This document shows positions 16,429-24,326 of a DNA stretch of 36,275 nt, piece by piece. Below the pieces are notes generated by a model, which was not told the origin of the DNA, ran no database searches, and saw only the letters and a list, made by a program, of their open reading frames with translations. Location: positions 1-36,275 of the forward strand of contig VEPA01000205.1 of assembly GCA_012026675.1 (NCBI GenBank), given 5' to 3'. The position numbers and the translations under genes are program-made. This stretch comes from Betaproteobacteria bacterium. Lineage in GTDB: Bacteria; Pseudomonadota; Gammaproteobacteria; Burkholderiales; Rhodocyclaceae. Numbering within the stretch: the stretch's first letter is position 1; each line of letters begins with the position of its first letter.

Positions 16429-17250
16429 AGATTGCAGTACAAGACATGGCTGATGGCGCTGGCGCTGGCGGCGGTATTTGTTTCCACCTCCGAGCGACTC
16501 AAGTCCGCGCCTCGGCAATCCGTCTCTGTCGAGATGCAAGTGGCCTTGCCCTTGTTTGTGCAGGTGTTCATGGCCATGGGCGACCGCTACCTCGCCGCCG
16601 ACCTTGCGGCGATTCGCGCGCTGGTGGTGGCGCCTGAGAAGATGCAGCCCGATGAATTCAAGATTCTGGGCAAGGTGCAGAAGGATGTCTCCTGGCTGAA
16701 TCCGGCCCACGAAGACAACTACTACACCGCTTTCGCCATCCTGACCCAGTACGGCGAACTCGATTCTGCGCAGACCATCCTGGCGAGGGCGGGTCGCGTT
16801 CGCTACTTCGATTACCAGCCGTCTTTTTTTTACGCCTTCAATCTTTGGTACCACAAACATGACCCAGCCGGCGCGGCGGCCTGGATGCTTGAAGCCGCGG
16901 AAAAGCTACCCGACCCCGATCAGCGCCTGACCATGCAGAACTTGGCGGCGCGCTGGATGGACAGGGCGCAGGACACGGAACTTGCGATCCGCGTGGTCGA
17001 GGCCATGGCGAAGGAAGCGCGGCGCAAGGATTTTCGCGCCTATCTGGAACTTCGCGTGGTGCGCCTGCGTCAATTGCATCAACTGCGCACCGCCGCCGCC
17101 GCGTACCGCGAACGCTTTGGCAGACCCTTGCCCAATCTGCAGGAACTGGTCAATTCAGGCATGCTTCCCGTTCTGCCGCAAGATCCGTTCGGCTTCGGCT
17201 TCGGTTTCGACCCGCAAGGCGAAATCGTGCTGCGTACCTCACCTCCCTGA
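16420..17250 (+). CDS. Membrane-anchored helical protein of the ABC cassette (PilG-like position)
   Basis: A 276-residue product with an N-terminal membrane anchor (about 8-25, KTWLMALALAAVFVSTS). The rest is a soluble domain of amphipathic helix pairs that reads like degenerate TPRs (AFAILTQYGELDSAQTILARAG, AWMLEAAEKLPDPDQRLTMQNLAARWMD). It ends with PNLQELVNSGMLPVLPQDPFGFGFGFD, a segment that resembles the C-terminal part of other pilus-associated proteins. I cannot name a family with certainty. It lies between an ABC permease and its ATPase, so it is likely a periplasmic-side partner of that transporter. The ORF track opens at 16045 inside the permease gene; ATG 16420, which lies within repeat copy C, is chosen. 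No strong Shine-Dalgarno site is seen. Confidence 0.75.
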   Translation: MTARLQYKTWLMALALAAVFVSTSERLKSAPRQSVSVEMQVALPLFVQVFMAMGDRYLAADLAAIRALVVAPEKMQPDEFKILGKVQKDVSWLNPAHEDNYYTAFAILTQYGELDSAQTILARAGRVRYFDYQPSFFYAFNLWYHKHDPAGAAAWMLEAAEKLPDPDQRLTMQNLAARWMDRAQDTELAIRVVEAMAKEARRKDFRAYLELRVVRLRQLHQLRTAAAAYRERFGRPLPNLQELVNSGMLPVLPQDPFGFGFGFDPQGEIVLRTSPP

Positions 17251-17252
17251 TC

Positions 17253-18158
17253 ATGACCATCGCCATTGACATCCACGAACTGCGCAAGACCTATCCGCGA
17301 AACTGGGCTGCTCCGCCCTTCGAGGCGCTCAAGGGGATTTCGCTGACCGTTGCAGAAGGCGAAGTGTTCGGCTTCATCGGCCCCAACGGCGCGGGGAAAA
17401 GCACCACGATCAAGATACTCACCGGGGTCATGTTGCCTACGGCCGGTTCCGCTGCCTTGTTCGGCGTCGATGTTACCCGGCCGGAAGCGCGGCGCGGCCT
17501 CGGTTACGTGCCGGAAAATCCCAGCCTGCCGGACTACCTGACGCCGATGGAAATCCTTTCCATGGGACTGGCCTTGCATGGCCGCAAGCCAGACCAGGCC
17601 GACAGGTACTGCCTGCACTGGCTGGAGCGGTTCGGCCTGGGCGAGGCCGCGAGAAAGGTGGTGCGCGGCTTTTCCAAAGGCATGGCGCAACGCACGGCGC
17701 TGGCGCATGCGATGGCGGGCGAGCCGCGCCTGCTGATCCTGGACGAACCCTTGTCCGGACTCGATCCGATCGGTCGACGCGATGTGGTGGAGATTCTTGC
17801 GGAATATCGTCAGAAGGGCGGCACCATTTTTCTGACTTCCCATGTGTTGCACGACGTGGAACGTCTGGCGAATCGCTTCGGGCTGATCCACAAGGGCGAG
17901 TTGCGCGCGGTTCGCGCACCGGGCGAACTGGTCGGCGCGGACGACAGGGTGCTGGTACGCAGCGAGGGAACTGCTCCGGCCTGCGACGGCATGGTGTCCG
18001 AGCCCGGCGGGCGCTGGGTGGTCGAGGTGCCGCGTCCGCAACTGTGGCAGGTGCTGGCGGCAATTCAGGCGGCTCAACATACCCTGATCGAGATCAAACC
18101 TACCTTATCCCTGGAAACCGCTTTTCTTCGCGTCGTCCAGGAACCGCAAACCGCCTGA
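17253..18158 (+). CDS. ABC transporter ATP-binding protein (PilH-like position)
   Basis: A 301-residue nucleotide-binding subunit. Walker A is GPNGAGKST (about 43-51), the Q-loop lies near GYVPENPSL, the signature is FSKGMAQR (in place of LSGGQ), and Walker B with the D-loop is LLILDEPLSGLDP, followed by the switch His in LTSHVLHDVE. The last 80 residues form the C-terminal extension common in ABC-2 exporters of the DrrA/CcmA type. It starts 2 bases after the stop of the preceding gene and is presumably translated with it. It should energise the permease at 15608. Myxococcus PilH is of this class; a role in pilus assembly here is inferred from position. Confidence 0.93.
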   Translation: MTIAIDIHELRKTYPRNWAAPPFEALKGISLTVAEGEVFGFIGPNGAGKSTTIKILTGVMLPTAGSAALFGVDVTRPEARRGLGYVPENPSLPDYLTPMEILSMGLALHGRKPDQADRYCLHWLERFGLGEAARKVVRGFSKGMAQRTALAHAMAGEPRLLILDEPLSGLDPIGRRDVVEILAEYRQKGGTIFLTSHVLHDVERLANRFGLIHKGELRAVRAPGELVGADDRVLVRSEGTAPACDGMVSEPGGRWVVEVPRPQLWQVLAAIQAAQHTLIEIKPTLSLETAFLRVVQEPQTA

Positions 18159-18176
18159 CGTGAGCACCGCCTTGCC

Positions 18177-20144
18177 ATGGTGACCTTCAGCCCAGAGGTC
18201 TATCGCGCCTACGTCGCCGCCTTCGCATTGATCGCGGCGATGATGGTTGCCCGTTCGCAACACAGTCTGGACTGGTCGGCGGATGTGGTCCTGACGGCGG
18301 GATTTTCAGATTTTCTGGTGGTCGCCTTCCTGGCCTTGGCCTATGAGGTGGTGAGGCGCCTTGCCGGGCCGGATACGTTGCTCGGACGCGTGAATCGCCT
18401 GGTTCACTTGATACTGGCTATTGCGATCATTGTGGTGACCGGGCTGGCCCAGGCGCTGTTTCTCAAGACCGGCGAGGTGCTGAACCCCGACATCCTGTTT
18501 TTTTTCCTGCGGCGATCACGTGATCTGGCCGATGTGGCAACAGGGGCCGTTGACCAGGAACTTATTTCGATCCTGCTGCTGTGTATCGGTATCCTGCTGC
18601 TGGGCAGCTTGCGGTTTTCGCAGCGCTTATTGATCGGAGCGCAATATCTTGTTTTCATTTTGCCGATCGGACTGGTGTCCGCGGGCACCCTGGTTTCTTC
18701 GGAAGCGGCGATCGAGGAGCGGGTTGCCTTGCCCGAGCATCTGGCCGCAAAGAATTTGTACCGGGGACAGTACGAGGATTTCTTTGCGAGGCAGCTGGCC
18801 TGGAACAAGTCAGAGACAGCGAACTGGCGGAAGGGAATTCTCACCGGGATGTCGGTTGGTTCCGCGCTTGGAAATGCCGAATACCAGGCGCTAGCCAAGC
18901 AGCAGACCGCCGCGACGATCTATGTGGCGCCGCATGCTCCGCAGCCTGCCGCGAAACCACCCAACATATTGTTCGTGTTGCTGGAATCCGTGCGCCATGA
19001 CGCGCTCGGCGTCCATGCGGCGGCCGGCGAAAAGCAGCCTTCGGACACGCCGTTCCTCGATGAAGTCGCCCGCCAGGGCTGGATGGTGGAGCGCGCCTAC
19101 ACGACGGTGCCGCACACCTCGAAGGCGCTGGTCGGCATCTACTGCGGCACCTTTGCCCGCTTCGAAACCGACATCACGGAAGCGCGCCCCGGCAACCTGC
19201 CGCTGGCCTGCCTGCCTCGCCTGCTGGCTGGCGCCGGTTATCGCAGCGCGCATTTTCAGACTGCACCGGGGACATTTGAGGATCGCCTCCAGTTTCTCGC
19301 CAATGTCGGGTTCGATGATCGCTTTACCCAGGAGTCAATTGCCGGCAAGGACTGGACAAAGCTGGGTTATCTGGGCGTCGATGATCGCGCCATGATCGCG
19401 CCGGCCATCGACTGGATGCGCAGCCAGTCGGCGCAGGGAACGCCTTTCTTTGCTTCGATGCTGACCATCACGGCACACCATCCGTATGCTTCTCCCGGCA
19501 ACATCCAGGCTGTTCACGATCCGGCGCAGGCCAGAGACGCGTACATCAAGGCAGTGCGCTACACGGACGACGTGGTCAGGGAACTCTTCGCCGAAATGCG
19601 CCGGCATGGCCTGCTCGACAATACCCTGGTCGTAATAACCGGTGACCATGGCGAGGCGTTTTCCGAGCATGGCCAGATCGCGCACAATGGCGTGGGCTAT
19701 GAAGAGGGAATACGCGTGCCGCTGATCCTCTATGGCGCTGCCCTCGGCAAGCCGCAGGTGATCCGGGGCCTGCGCCAGCACATCGACATCATGCCGACGG
19801 TGCTGGATCTTGCCGGCATCGGGTTTTCCGGAAAGCTTCCGGGCAAAAGTCTGCGTGGCGATCCTTTCGGTCATTCCGATCTGATAACTTTCTGCTTCTA
19901 CAATGACTACTGCCTGAACCACTTGTCCGCTGACGGCGGCAAGGTTCTGTTCTTCTACGGCAAGCGGACACTGGAGATGTATGACTTGAGCGCGGATCCC
20001 AAGGAGCTGCGGAACCTGTACGCCGCTGACACGCATGCCAATGCCGCGCAGAGGCTGGGCGTTGCGGTACGGATGAAAAAATCCTATGAACTGGCGTATC
20101 ACCCTGTTGCAAACCCTGATGCTGTTGGCCGCAAGATCCCTTGA
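18177..20144 (+). CDS. LtaS-like membrane sulfatase-family phosphoglycerol/phosphoethanolamine transferase
   Basis: A 655-residue inner-membrane enzyme. About five N-terminal helices span residues 5-175 and are followed by a periplasmic alkaline-phosphatase/sulfatase-fold domain (about 260-620). Motifs are PNILFVLLESVRHD (first metal Glu/Asp region), a candidate nucleophile Thr in TTVPHTSKALVGIYCG, TITAHHPY, and VVITGDHGEAFSEHG with the second metal Asp-His. This is the LTA-synthase/OpgB/EptA superfamily. In a Gram-negative cell the likely job is to add phosphoglycerol or phosphoethanolamine to a periplasmic glucan, lipid A, surface glycan or pilin. It starts 18 bases after the ABC ATPase stop and may be read with it. 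Confidence 0.85.
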   Translation: MVTFSPEVYRAYVAAFALIAAMMVARSQHSLDWSADVVLTAGFSDFLVVAFLALAYEVVRRLAGPDTLLGRVNRLVHLILAIAIIVVTGLAQALFLKTGEVLNPDILFFFLRRSRDLADVATGAVDQELISILLLCIGILLLGSLRFSQRLLIGAQYLVFILPIGLVSAGTLVSSEAAIEERVALPEHLAAKNLYRGQYEDFFARQLAWNKSETANWRKGILTGMSVGSALGNAEYQALAKQQTAATIYVAPHAPQPAAKPPNILFVLLESVRHDALGVHAAAGEKQPSDTPFLDEVARQGWMVERAYTTVPHTSKALVGIYCGTFARFETDITEARPGNLPLACLPRLLAGAGYRSAHFQTAPGTFEDRLQFLANVGFDDRFTQESIAGKDWTKLGYLGVDDRAMIAPAIDWMRSQSAQGTPFFASMLTITAHHPYASPGNIQAVHDPAQARDAYIKAVRYTDDVVRELFAEMRRHGLLDNTLVVITGDHGEAFSEHGQIAHNGVGYEEGIRVPLILYGAALGKPQVIRGLRQHIDIMPTVLDLAGIGFSGKLPGKSLRGDPFGHSDLITFCFYNDYCLNHLSADGGKVLFFYGKRTLEMYDLSADPKELRNLYAADTHANAAQRLGVAVRMKKSYELAYHPVANPDAVGRKIP

Positions 20145-20156
20145 ACCTGGTGTGAA

Positions 20157-20178
20157 AGTCGGCGCTGATGGGACGGCG
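20157..20178 (+). repeat. Dispersed 22-bp element, copy D
   Basis: AGTCGGCGCTG-ATGGG-ACGGCG is preceded by GAA and lies in the short gap between the sulfatase-like gene and the O-antigen ligase-like gene, 12 bases after the stop. Confidence 0.75.
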
Positions 20179-20249
20179 CGGCAGGAAGTGCCGGCCGGCG
20201 CGATGGGGTGCACCGCGCTTCCGGCGCTGGTATTGCCCAGAGAATGGTC

Positions 20250-21527
20250 ATGAGCGCTACGGATTCGCCCGCGTCGAGATCAGATCTGTTGCCCGCTTGC
20301 GGGCTCGCCATGCTTTGCGGTGCCCTGATCTTTTATATCATCTCCAGCTTTTTTCGGCCGACGCCGTCATACAACGCGTTTGCCGCTGAACCGATTTTTC
20401 TGTTGGCCGGCCCGCTGGTACTGTGGCAGTTCCTGAAAGGAAACCGCATCGGCGCGATGCGTAATTCCCCGGGTGCCGGTCTGGCGGCAGCACTGCTGTT
20501 GCTTGGAGCGGTGTCCACCCTGCTGGCGGAAGACCCGGTCGAAGCCTGGAATCGGCTGCAGCTTTACTACGCCTGCGCGTTGTTGAGCGTGGGGGTGTAC
20601 CTGGCCTGCCGGGACAATGTCAGTCCGGTCGTGGTGACGTTTCTGCTGGCCATTGCGCTGGTCCATGCGTGGTTCCTGGCGGAGCTGATGTCATCCATCT
20701 ACGCATGGGAGGGGCGGAGGTTTGTGCCTCAGGGTGTTGCCACAAACTATTTTGCGCACATCCGCCATTTCGGCTATCTGGGGTTTCTTGCCGCCTGTGC
20801 CAGCACGAGCGTGACTCTGTTGAGCGAACGTCGTTTTCTAAGGTGGATAGGCTTCGTGCTTGGCGTGCTGGCAGTGTATGGACTCATTCAATTCGGGTCT
20901 CGCGGCGCATTCCTCGCGTGGCTTGTTTTCGCTGCCCTGTTGTTCGCAATTGTTCCCGCCAAACGGCATTTTGTCTTGTCGTGTGTGGTAACGGTTTCGC
21001 TAGCAAGCCTTGCTGTTCAATATGTCGATACGAGCCATCCGTTTCCCAACAAGCATCAGCAAAGTGTCTTTACAAGACAATCGGTTGGGTGGGATCATTT
21101 GGAATCGACGCGAGTACGCATTGACTTATGGCAGGCCAGCTTGCTTCAAATCATCAAGCGCCCCGTGCTTGGTCATGGGCCGGATGGCTACGTCCTTAGC
21201 CGGTGTTGCCCAAAAGGAACTGTCCAGCCGCACAATTCCCTGATCCAGTTCATGTTTGAGTTTGGCATCCTGGGAACCGGCATTGCCCTGGCGGCGCTTG
21301 GAGTCTTTCTCTGGCGGCCATTGAAATTGTTGCGCATCAGCCTTGCCCGTGGGCAGCCTGATATTACGCTGGGCATACTGGTATCTTTGCCCGCCAGTCT
21401 GCTAGTGTTTTCAATGGTTGACGGCTTGCTTTATCACGCTGTTCCCTTGCTGAACTTTTCAATAATGATGGGGCTGCTCGGCGCCGCCGCCTCGTGGCGT
21501 CGTGACGATATTTTCGAGGTGGCATAA
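20250..21527 (+). CDS. O-antigen ligase / Wzy-like polymerase (Wzy_C superfamily)
   Basis: A polytopic inner-membrane protein of 425 residues with about ten to twelve hydrophobic segments. Before the last helices is a periplasmic loop with STRVRIDLWQASLLQIIKRPVLGHGPDGY and QPHNSLIQFMFEFGILG, the pattern typical of WaaL, Wzy and PglL/PilO-type oligosaccharyl transferases. It could ligate or polymerise the glycan made by the minus-strand cluster or, given the pilin genes nearby, glycosylate a pilin; sequence alone does not decide. The ORF track opens at 20208; ATG 20250 (ATG 20244 also possible) gives the usual short cytoplasmic N-terminus (MSATDSPASRSDLLPACG). It converges on the next gene with only 6 bases between stops. 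Confidence 0.82.
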   Translation: MSATDSPASRSDLLPACGLAMLCGALIFYIISSFFRPTPSYNAFAAEPIFLLAGPLVLWQFLKGNRIGAMRNSPGAGLAAALLLLGAVSTLLAEDPVEAWNRLQLYYACALLSVGVYLACRDNVSPVVVTFLLAIALVHAWFLAELMSSIYAWEGRRFVPQGVATNYFAHIRHFGYLGFLAACASTSVTLLSERRFLRWIGFVLGVLAVYGLIQFGSRGAFLAWLVFAALLFAIVPAKRHFVLSCVVTVSLASLAVQYVDTSHPFPNKHQQSVFTRQSVGWDHLESTRVRIDLWQASLLQIIKRPVLGHGPDGYVLSRCCPKGTVQPHNSLIQFMFEFGILGTGIALAALGVFLWRPLKLLRISLARGQPDITLGILVSLPASLLVFSMVDGLLYHAVPLLNFSIMMGLLGAAASWRRDDIFEVA

Positions 21528-21533
21528 GTCAGT

Positions 21534-22955
21534 TCAGTATGCACTGCGATCGACAAAGCCCCTGGCGACTGTCAGTCCGATGATCTTGAGGTCCAGCCAA
21601 AGAGACCAGTTCTCGATGTAGTGGAGATCGTATTCGACACGCTTCTGCATTTTCAGCAGCGTATCTGTTTCTCCTCGGTAGCCGTTGATCTGCGCCCACC
21701 CGGTGATGCCCGGCTTGATCTTGTGCCGCGCCATATAGCGATCAATCAGGGCCTTGTACTGCTCATTGTGTTCGAGGGCATGCGGTCGCGGACCGACGAT
21801 CGACATCTCACCCTTTAACACATTTAAGAATTGCGGCAGTTCGTCGAGGCTGGTCCTTCGCAGAAAGGCGCCGAAGCCTGTGATCCGGGCATCTGCTTTA
21901 TGTGCTTGCGTGACCATCCCGGATGGTTCGGTGTGCATCACCATGCTGCGGAATTTGAGTACCGTAATTTCTTCTCCTCCGATGCCTAGACGGCGCTGTC
22001 GAAACAATATTGGTCCCGGCGAAGACAGCTTCACGCCCACGGCGATCAGGAGCATCAGTGGACTGACCAGAAGCAGTATCAGTGAAGCGAGAACAAAGTC
22101 CTCAAGCGATTTTACGATCCGGTCTATCCCGTCCATCCCGGAAGAGCTCAGGCTGATCATCGGGATACCCGCCACTTCAACGATCGAATGATTGAGCAGT
22201 TGAAAACTTGATACATCGGGTACGTAGCGCACATCTGCCGTCGAATGGCGCAAGGCATGTTGTACGTGGTGAATTGTTGCCTCGTCGCGCAGCGGGACAG
22301 CGATCCATACCTGTTCGACACCGTCACCGACAAGTCGTACCAGATCGGCAAGATCGTCACTTCCGTGGATCTGCCCTGCAGGAGCAGATACCGCCCCACG
22401 GTCGTCTGGCACTGATTCCGGCGGGATAATCCCGGCTACCACCAACCCTGCCCATGGCGCATCCGCCAGCCAGGCAGACAGTTCATCAGCCTTCTCCCTG
22501 CTAGCAACAATCACTACCCGCCGCTGGTTGAAGCCACGACGTCTCAGCGCATGAAGCACCGATCGCAAAACGGCGCGGCTCAAGGCAAGGAGGATCCAGC
22601 CCATCACCAGCCAAATCAGGAACCACCCGCGCGAGAACTCCGGTCCCGTTTTGGTCAAAAACGCAAAAAGTGTCAGGACCATCAGCGTTGCCGGCCACGC
22701 CAGCGTAATGGTCCGGATTTCATCCCCAATGGAACGGCCGCGCCAGACCTTGTACATGCCAAAGGCGGGAAACATGATCAGGCACAACAGCACCGCCAGG
22801 ACCATGCCAATGCGGTACCCAGGCAGTTGCGGTGTCTCGCCAAGATAAATCAGGCTCGCCAGCCACCCGGCCAGTATCACCACCATGGCGTCGGCCGTGC
22901 GCAAGGACATGTCCCACAATGTTGCGTAGTCTCTGAGAATGCCTCTGTATCGCAT
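21534..22955 (-). CDS. Undecaprenyl-phosphate sugar phosphotransferase (WcaJ/EpsB-like)
   Basis: An inner-membrane initiating enzyme of 473 residues that transfers a hexose-1-phosphate from a UDP-sugar to undecaprenyl phosphate, the first step of exopolysaccharide repeat assembly. The N-terminal half has four membrane helices (about 15-125) and a CoA-binding-like Rossmann domain (RRGFNQRRVVIVASREKADEL). A further hydrophobic segment near 290-310 leads into the bacterial sugar transferase domain. That domain shows SPGPILFRQRRLG, TVLKFRSMV, RRTSLDELPQFLNVLKGEMSIVGPRPHA, KPGITGWAQINGYRGET and the C-terminal DLKIIGLTVARGF. It is the last gene of the minus-strand run. Confidence 0.93.
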   Translation of the reverse strand: MRYRGILRDYATLWDMSLRTADAMVVILAGWLASLIYLGETPQLPGYRIGMVLAVLLCLIMFPAFGMYKVWRGRSIGDEIRTITLAWPATLMVLTLFAFLTKTGPEFSRGWFLIWLVMGWILLALSRAVLRSVLHALRRRGFNQRRVVIVASREKADELSAWLADAPWAGLVVAGIIPPESVPDDRGAVSAPAGQIHGSDDLADLVRLVGDGVEQVWIAVPLRDEATIHHVQHALRHSTADVRYVPDVSSFQLLNHSIVEVAGIPMISLSSSGMDGIDRIVKSLEDFVLASLILLLVSPLMLLIAVGVKLSSPGPILFRQRRLGIGGEEITVLKFRSMVMHTEPSGMVTQAHKADARITGFGAFLRRTSLDELPQFLNVLKGEMSIVGPRPHALEHNEQYKALIDRYMARHKIKPGITGWAQINGYRGETDTLLKMQKRVEYDLHYIENWSLWLDLKIIGLTVARGFVDRSAY

Positions 22956-23069
22956 ATGTTCTCTGATTTAGGGGGCCATTCAGATCGTCAATAGGTTGTA
23001 CCGACGATTCGGGTTCGAAGTCTGCTTCTGGCGCAGTCCGGCGCAACGGCAGGTGAAACTGCACGTGCC

Positions 23070-24326
23070 CTATTCATCGACCAGTTCCCTAAGTTGCGAC
23101 TCAACATGTCCCAGCACGAAGTCGCGCCGGAAATTTCGCTCGGCGTAATCCCTGGCACTGGCCCCGAGCCGGGCGCGAAGTGCCGGATCGCGCGCCAGCC
23201 GTAGAATCGCGTCAGCGAATTCTGTGACGTCGCCGGGCCGCACAACGAGTCCGCAGCTTTTCACGATGTCGGCCAGCTCAGTTCCGCTGCGCGCAGTGGC
23301 GACCACCGGCCGTCCGCTGGCCAGCATTCCGGTCAGCTTCGACGGCATTGCGAATTCCGTGACTCCATCACGCTGTGGCAACAGATGAATATCCGCCATG
23401 CGCAACAGCTCGCCAAGCCGGGTCGCCGGCTGAGCATCCAGGAATCGTACGTTTGGCAGTTTTTCGCATCGAGCCATAAGATCACCGCGCCCGGGCCCGT
23501 TTCCGCAGAAGACAAAGGCCAAATTTGGTGTCTGCGCCACCCGAGCGGCAACCTGGAACAGCAGTTCCAAGCCTTGCTTTTTTCCCATACTGCCAGAATA
23601 AAGCGCCACGATGGTGTTATGGCTCAGCCCGAGATCGTTCCGGAGGGCATGGTCCGGCTCAAGCGACGATGCCGGGTCCATATCGGTCCAGTTGCGAAAT
23701 TCGACCAAATGGTCTGGGGCGACTCCCTTGGCCAGTGCCCGTTCAAGCATGCGACGCGAAATGGTCGAGACACGATCGAATTTGCGCATCAGCCAGCGCT
23801 CGCAAGCCAATGCCGCCCGGCGTAGCGTCGTTCCGGGCAGCATCCCGAGGTGAAAAGCGGCATCGATCTCATAATCCTGCACATGCAACCATGAACGCGC
23901 GCCGCAAAGTCGAGCCGTCATCAGAGCGCCTGGTGCGCATAAAATCGACGGCTCTACCACCCACACGACATGCGGTCGCCACAGGGTCTGGAGCAGAATT
24001 GCCGGCAAGCTCGAAAGCGCAAAGCTGAACAAGTGAATAAGCCGCTTAACGCCGGAAGGTTTGCATGGTACCCAGATCGGGCAGCGGATGACCCGCAAAC
24101 TGCCGGTTGCCTCGGCGCCCTTTGCAGGCGAAGCAGCAGTCTCGGTGCCGGTGTATTTCCAGCCGGAAAAGCCTGCCCATACGCTCCAGTCAGGATAATA
24201 AGGCGGTGCCGTCACAACACGCACCTGGTGGCCGTTTGCAGCCAGCCATTCCGCAAACTCGCCAGTGTACTTTCCGGTCCCGGTCAGCTCTGGAGCAAAG
24301 TTTATTCCGTAAATCAGGATTCGCAT
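23070..24326 (-). CDS. Glycosyltransferase family 4, WcaI-like
   Basis: A GT-B fold glycosyltransferase of 418 residues. The N-terminus MRILIYGINFAPELTGTGKYTGEFAEWLAANGHQVRVVTAPPYYPDW is characteristic of the WcaI colanic-acid type (fucosyltransferase-like). The C-terminal donor-binding half has VALYSGSMGKKQGLELL, FVFCGNGPGR, VRFLDAQP, HLLPQRDGVTEFAMPSKLTGMLASGRPVVAT and GLVVRPGD. It is cytosolic or membrane-associated and adds one sugar to the lipid-linked repeat. Its start overlaps the end of the FkbM gene by 13 bases, which suggests coupling. The acceptor and sugar are not known. Confidence 0.9.
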   Translation of the reverse strand: MRILIYGINFAPELTGTGKYTGEFAEWLAANGHQVRVVTAPPYYPDWSVWAGFSGWKYTGTETAASPAKGAEATGSLRVIRCPIWVPCKPSGVKRLIHLFSFALSSLPAILLQTLWRPHVVWVVEPSILCAPGALMTARLCGARSWLHVQDYEIDAAFHLGMLPGTTLRRAALACERWLMRKFDRVSTISRRMLERALAKGVAPDHLVEFRNWTDMDPASSLEPDHALRNDLGLSHNTIVALYSGSMGKKQGLELLFQVAARVAQTPNLAFVFCGNGPGRGDLMARCEKLPNVRFLDAQPATRLGELLRMADIHLLPQRDGVTEFAMPSKLTGMLASGRPVVATARSGTELADIVKSCGLVVRPGDVTEFADAILRLARDPALRARLGASARDYAERNFRRDFVLGHVESQLRELVDE

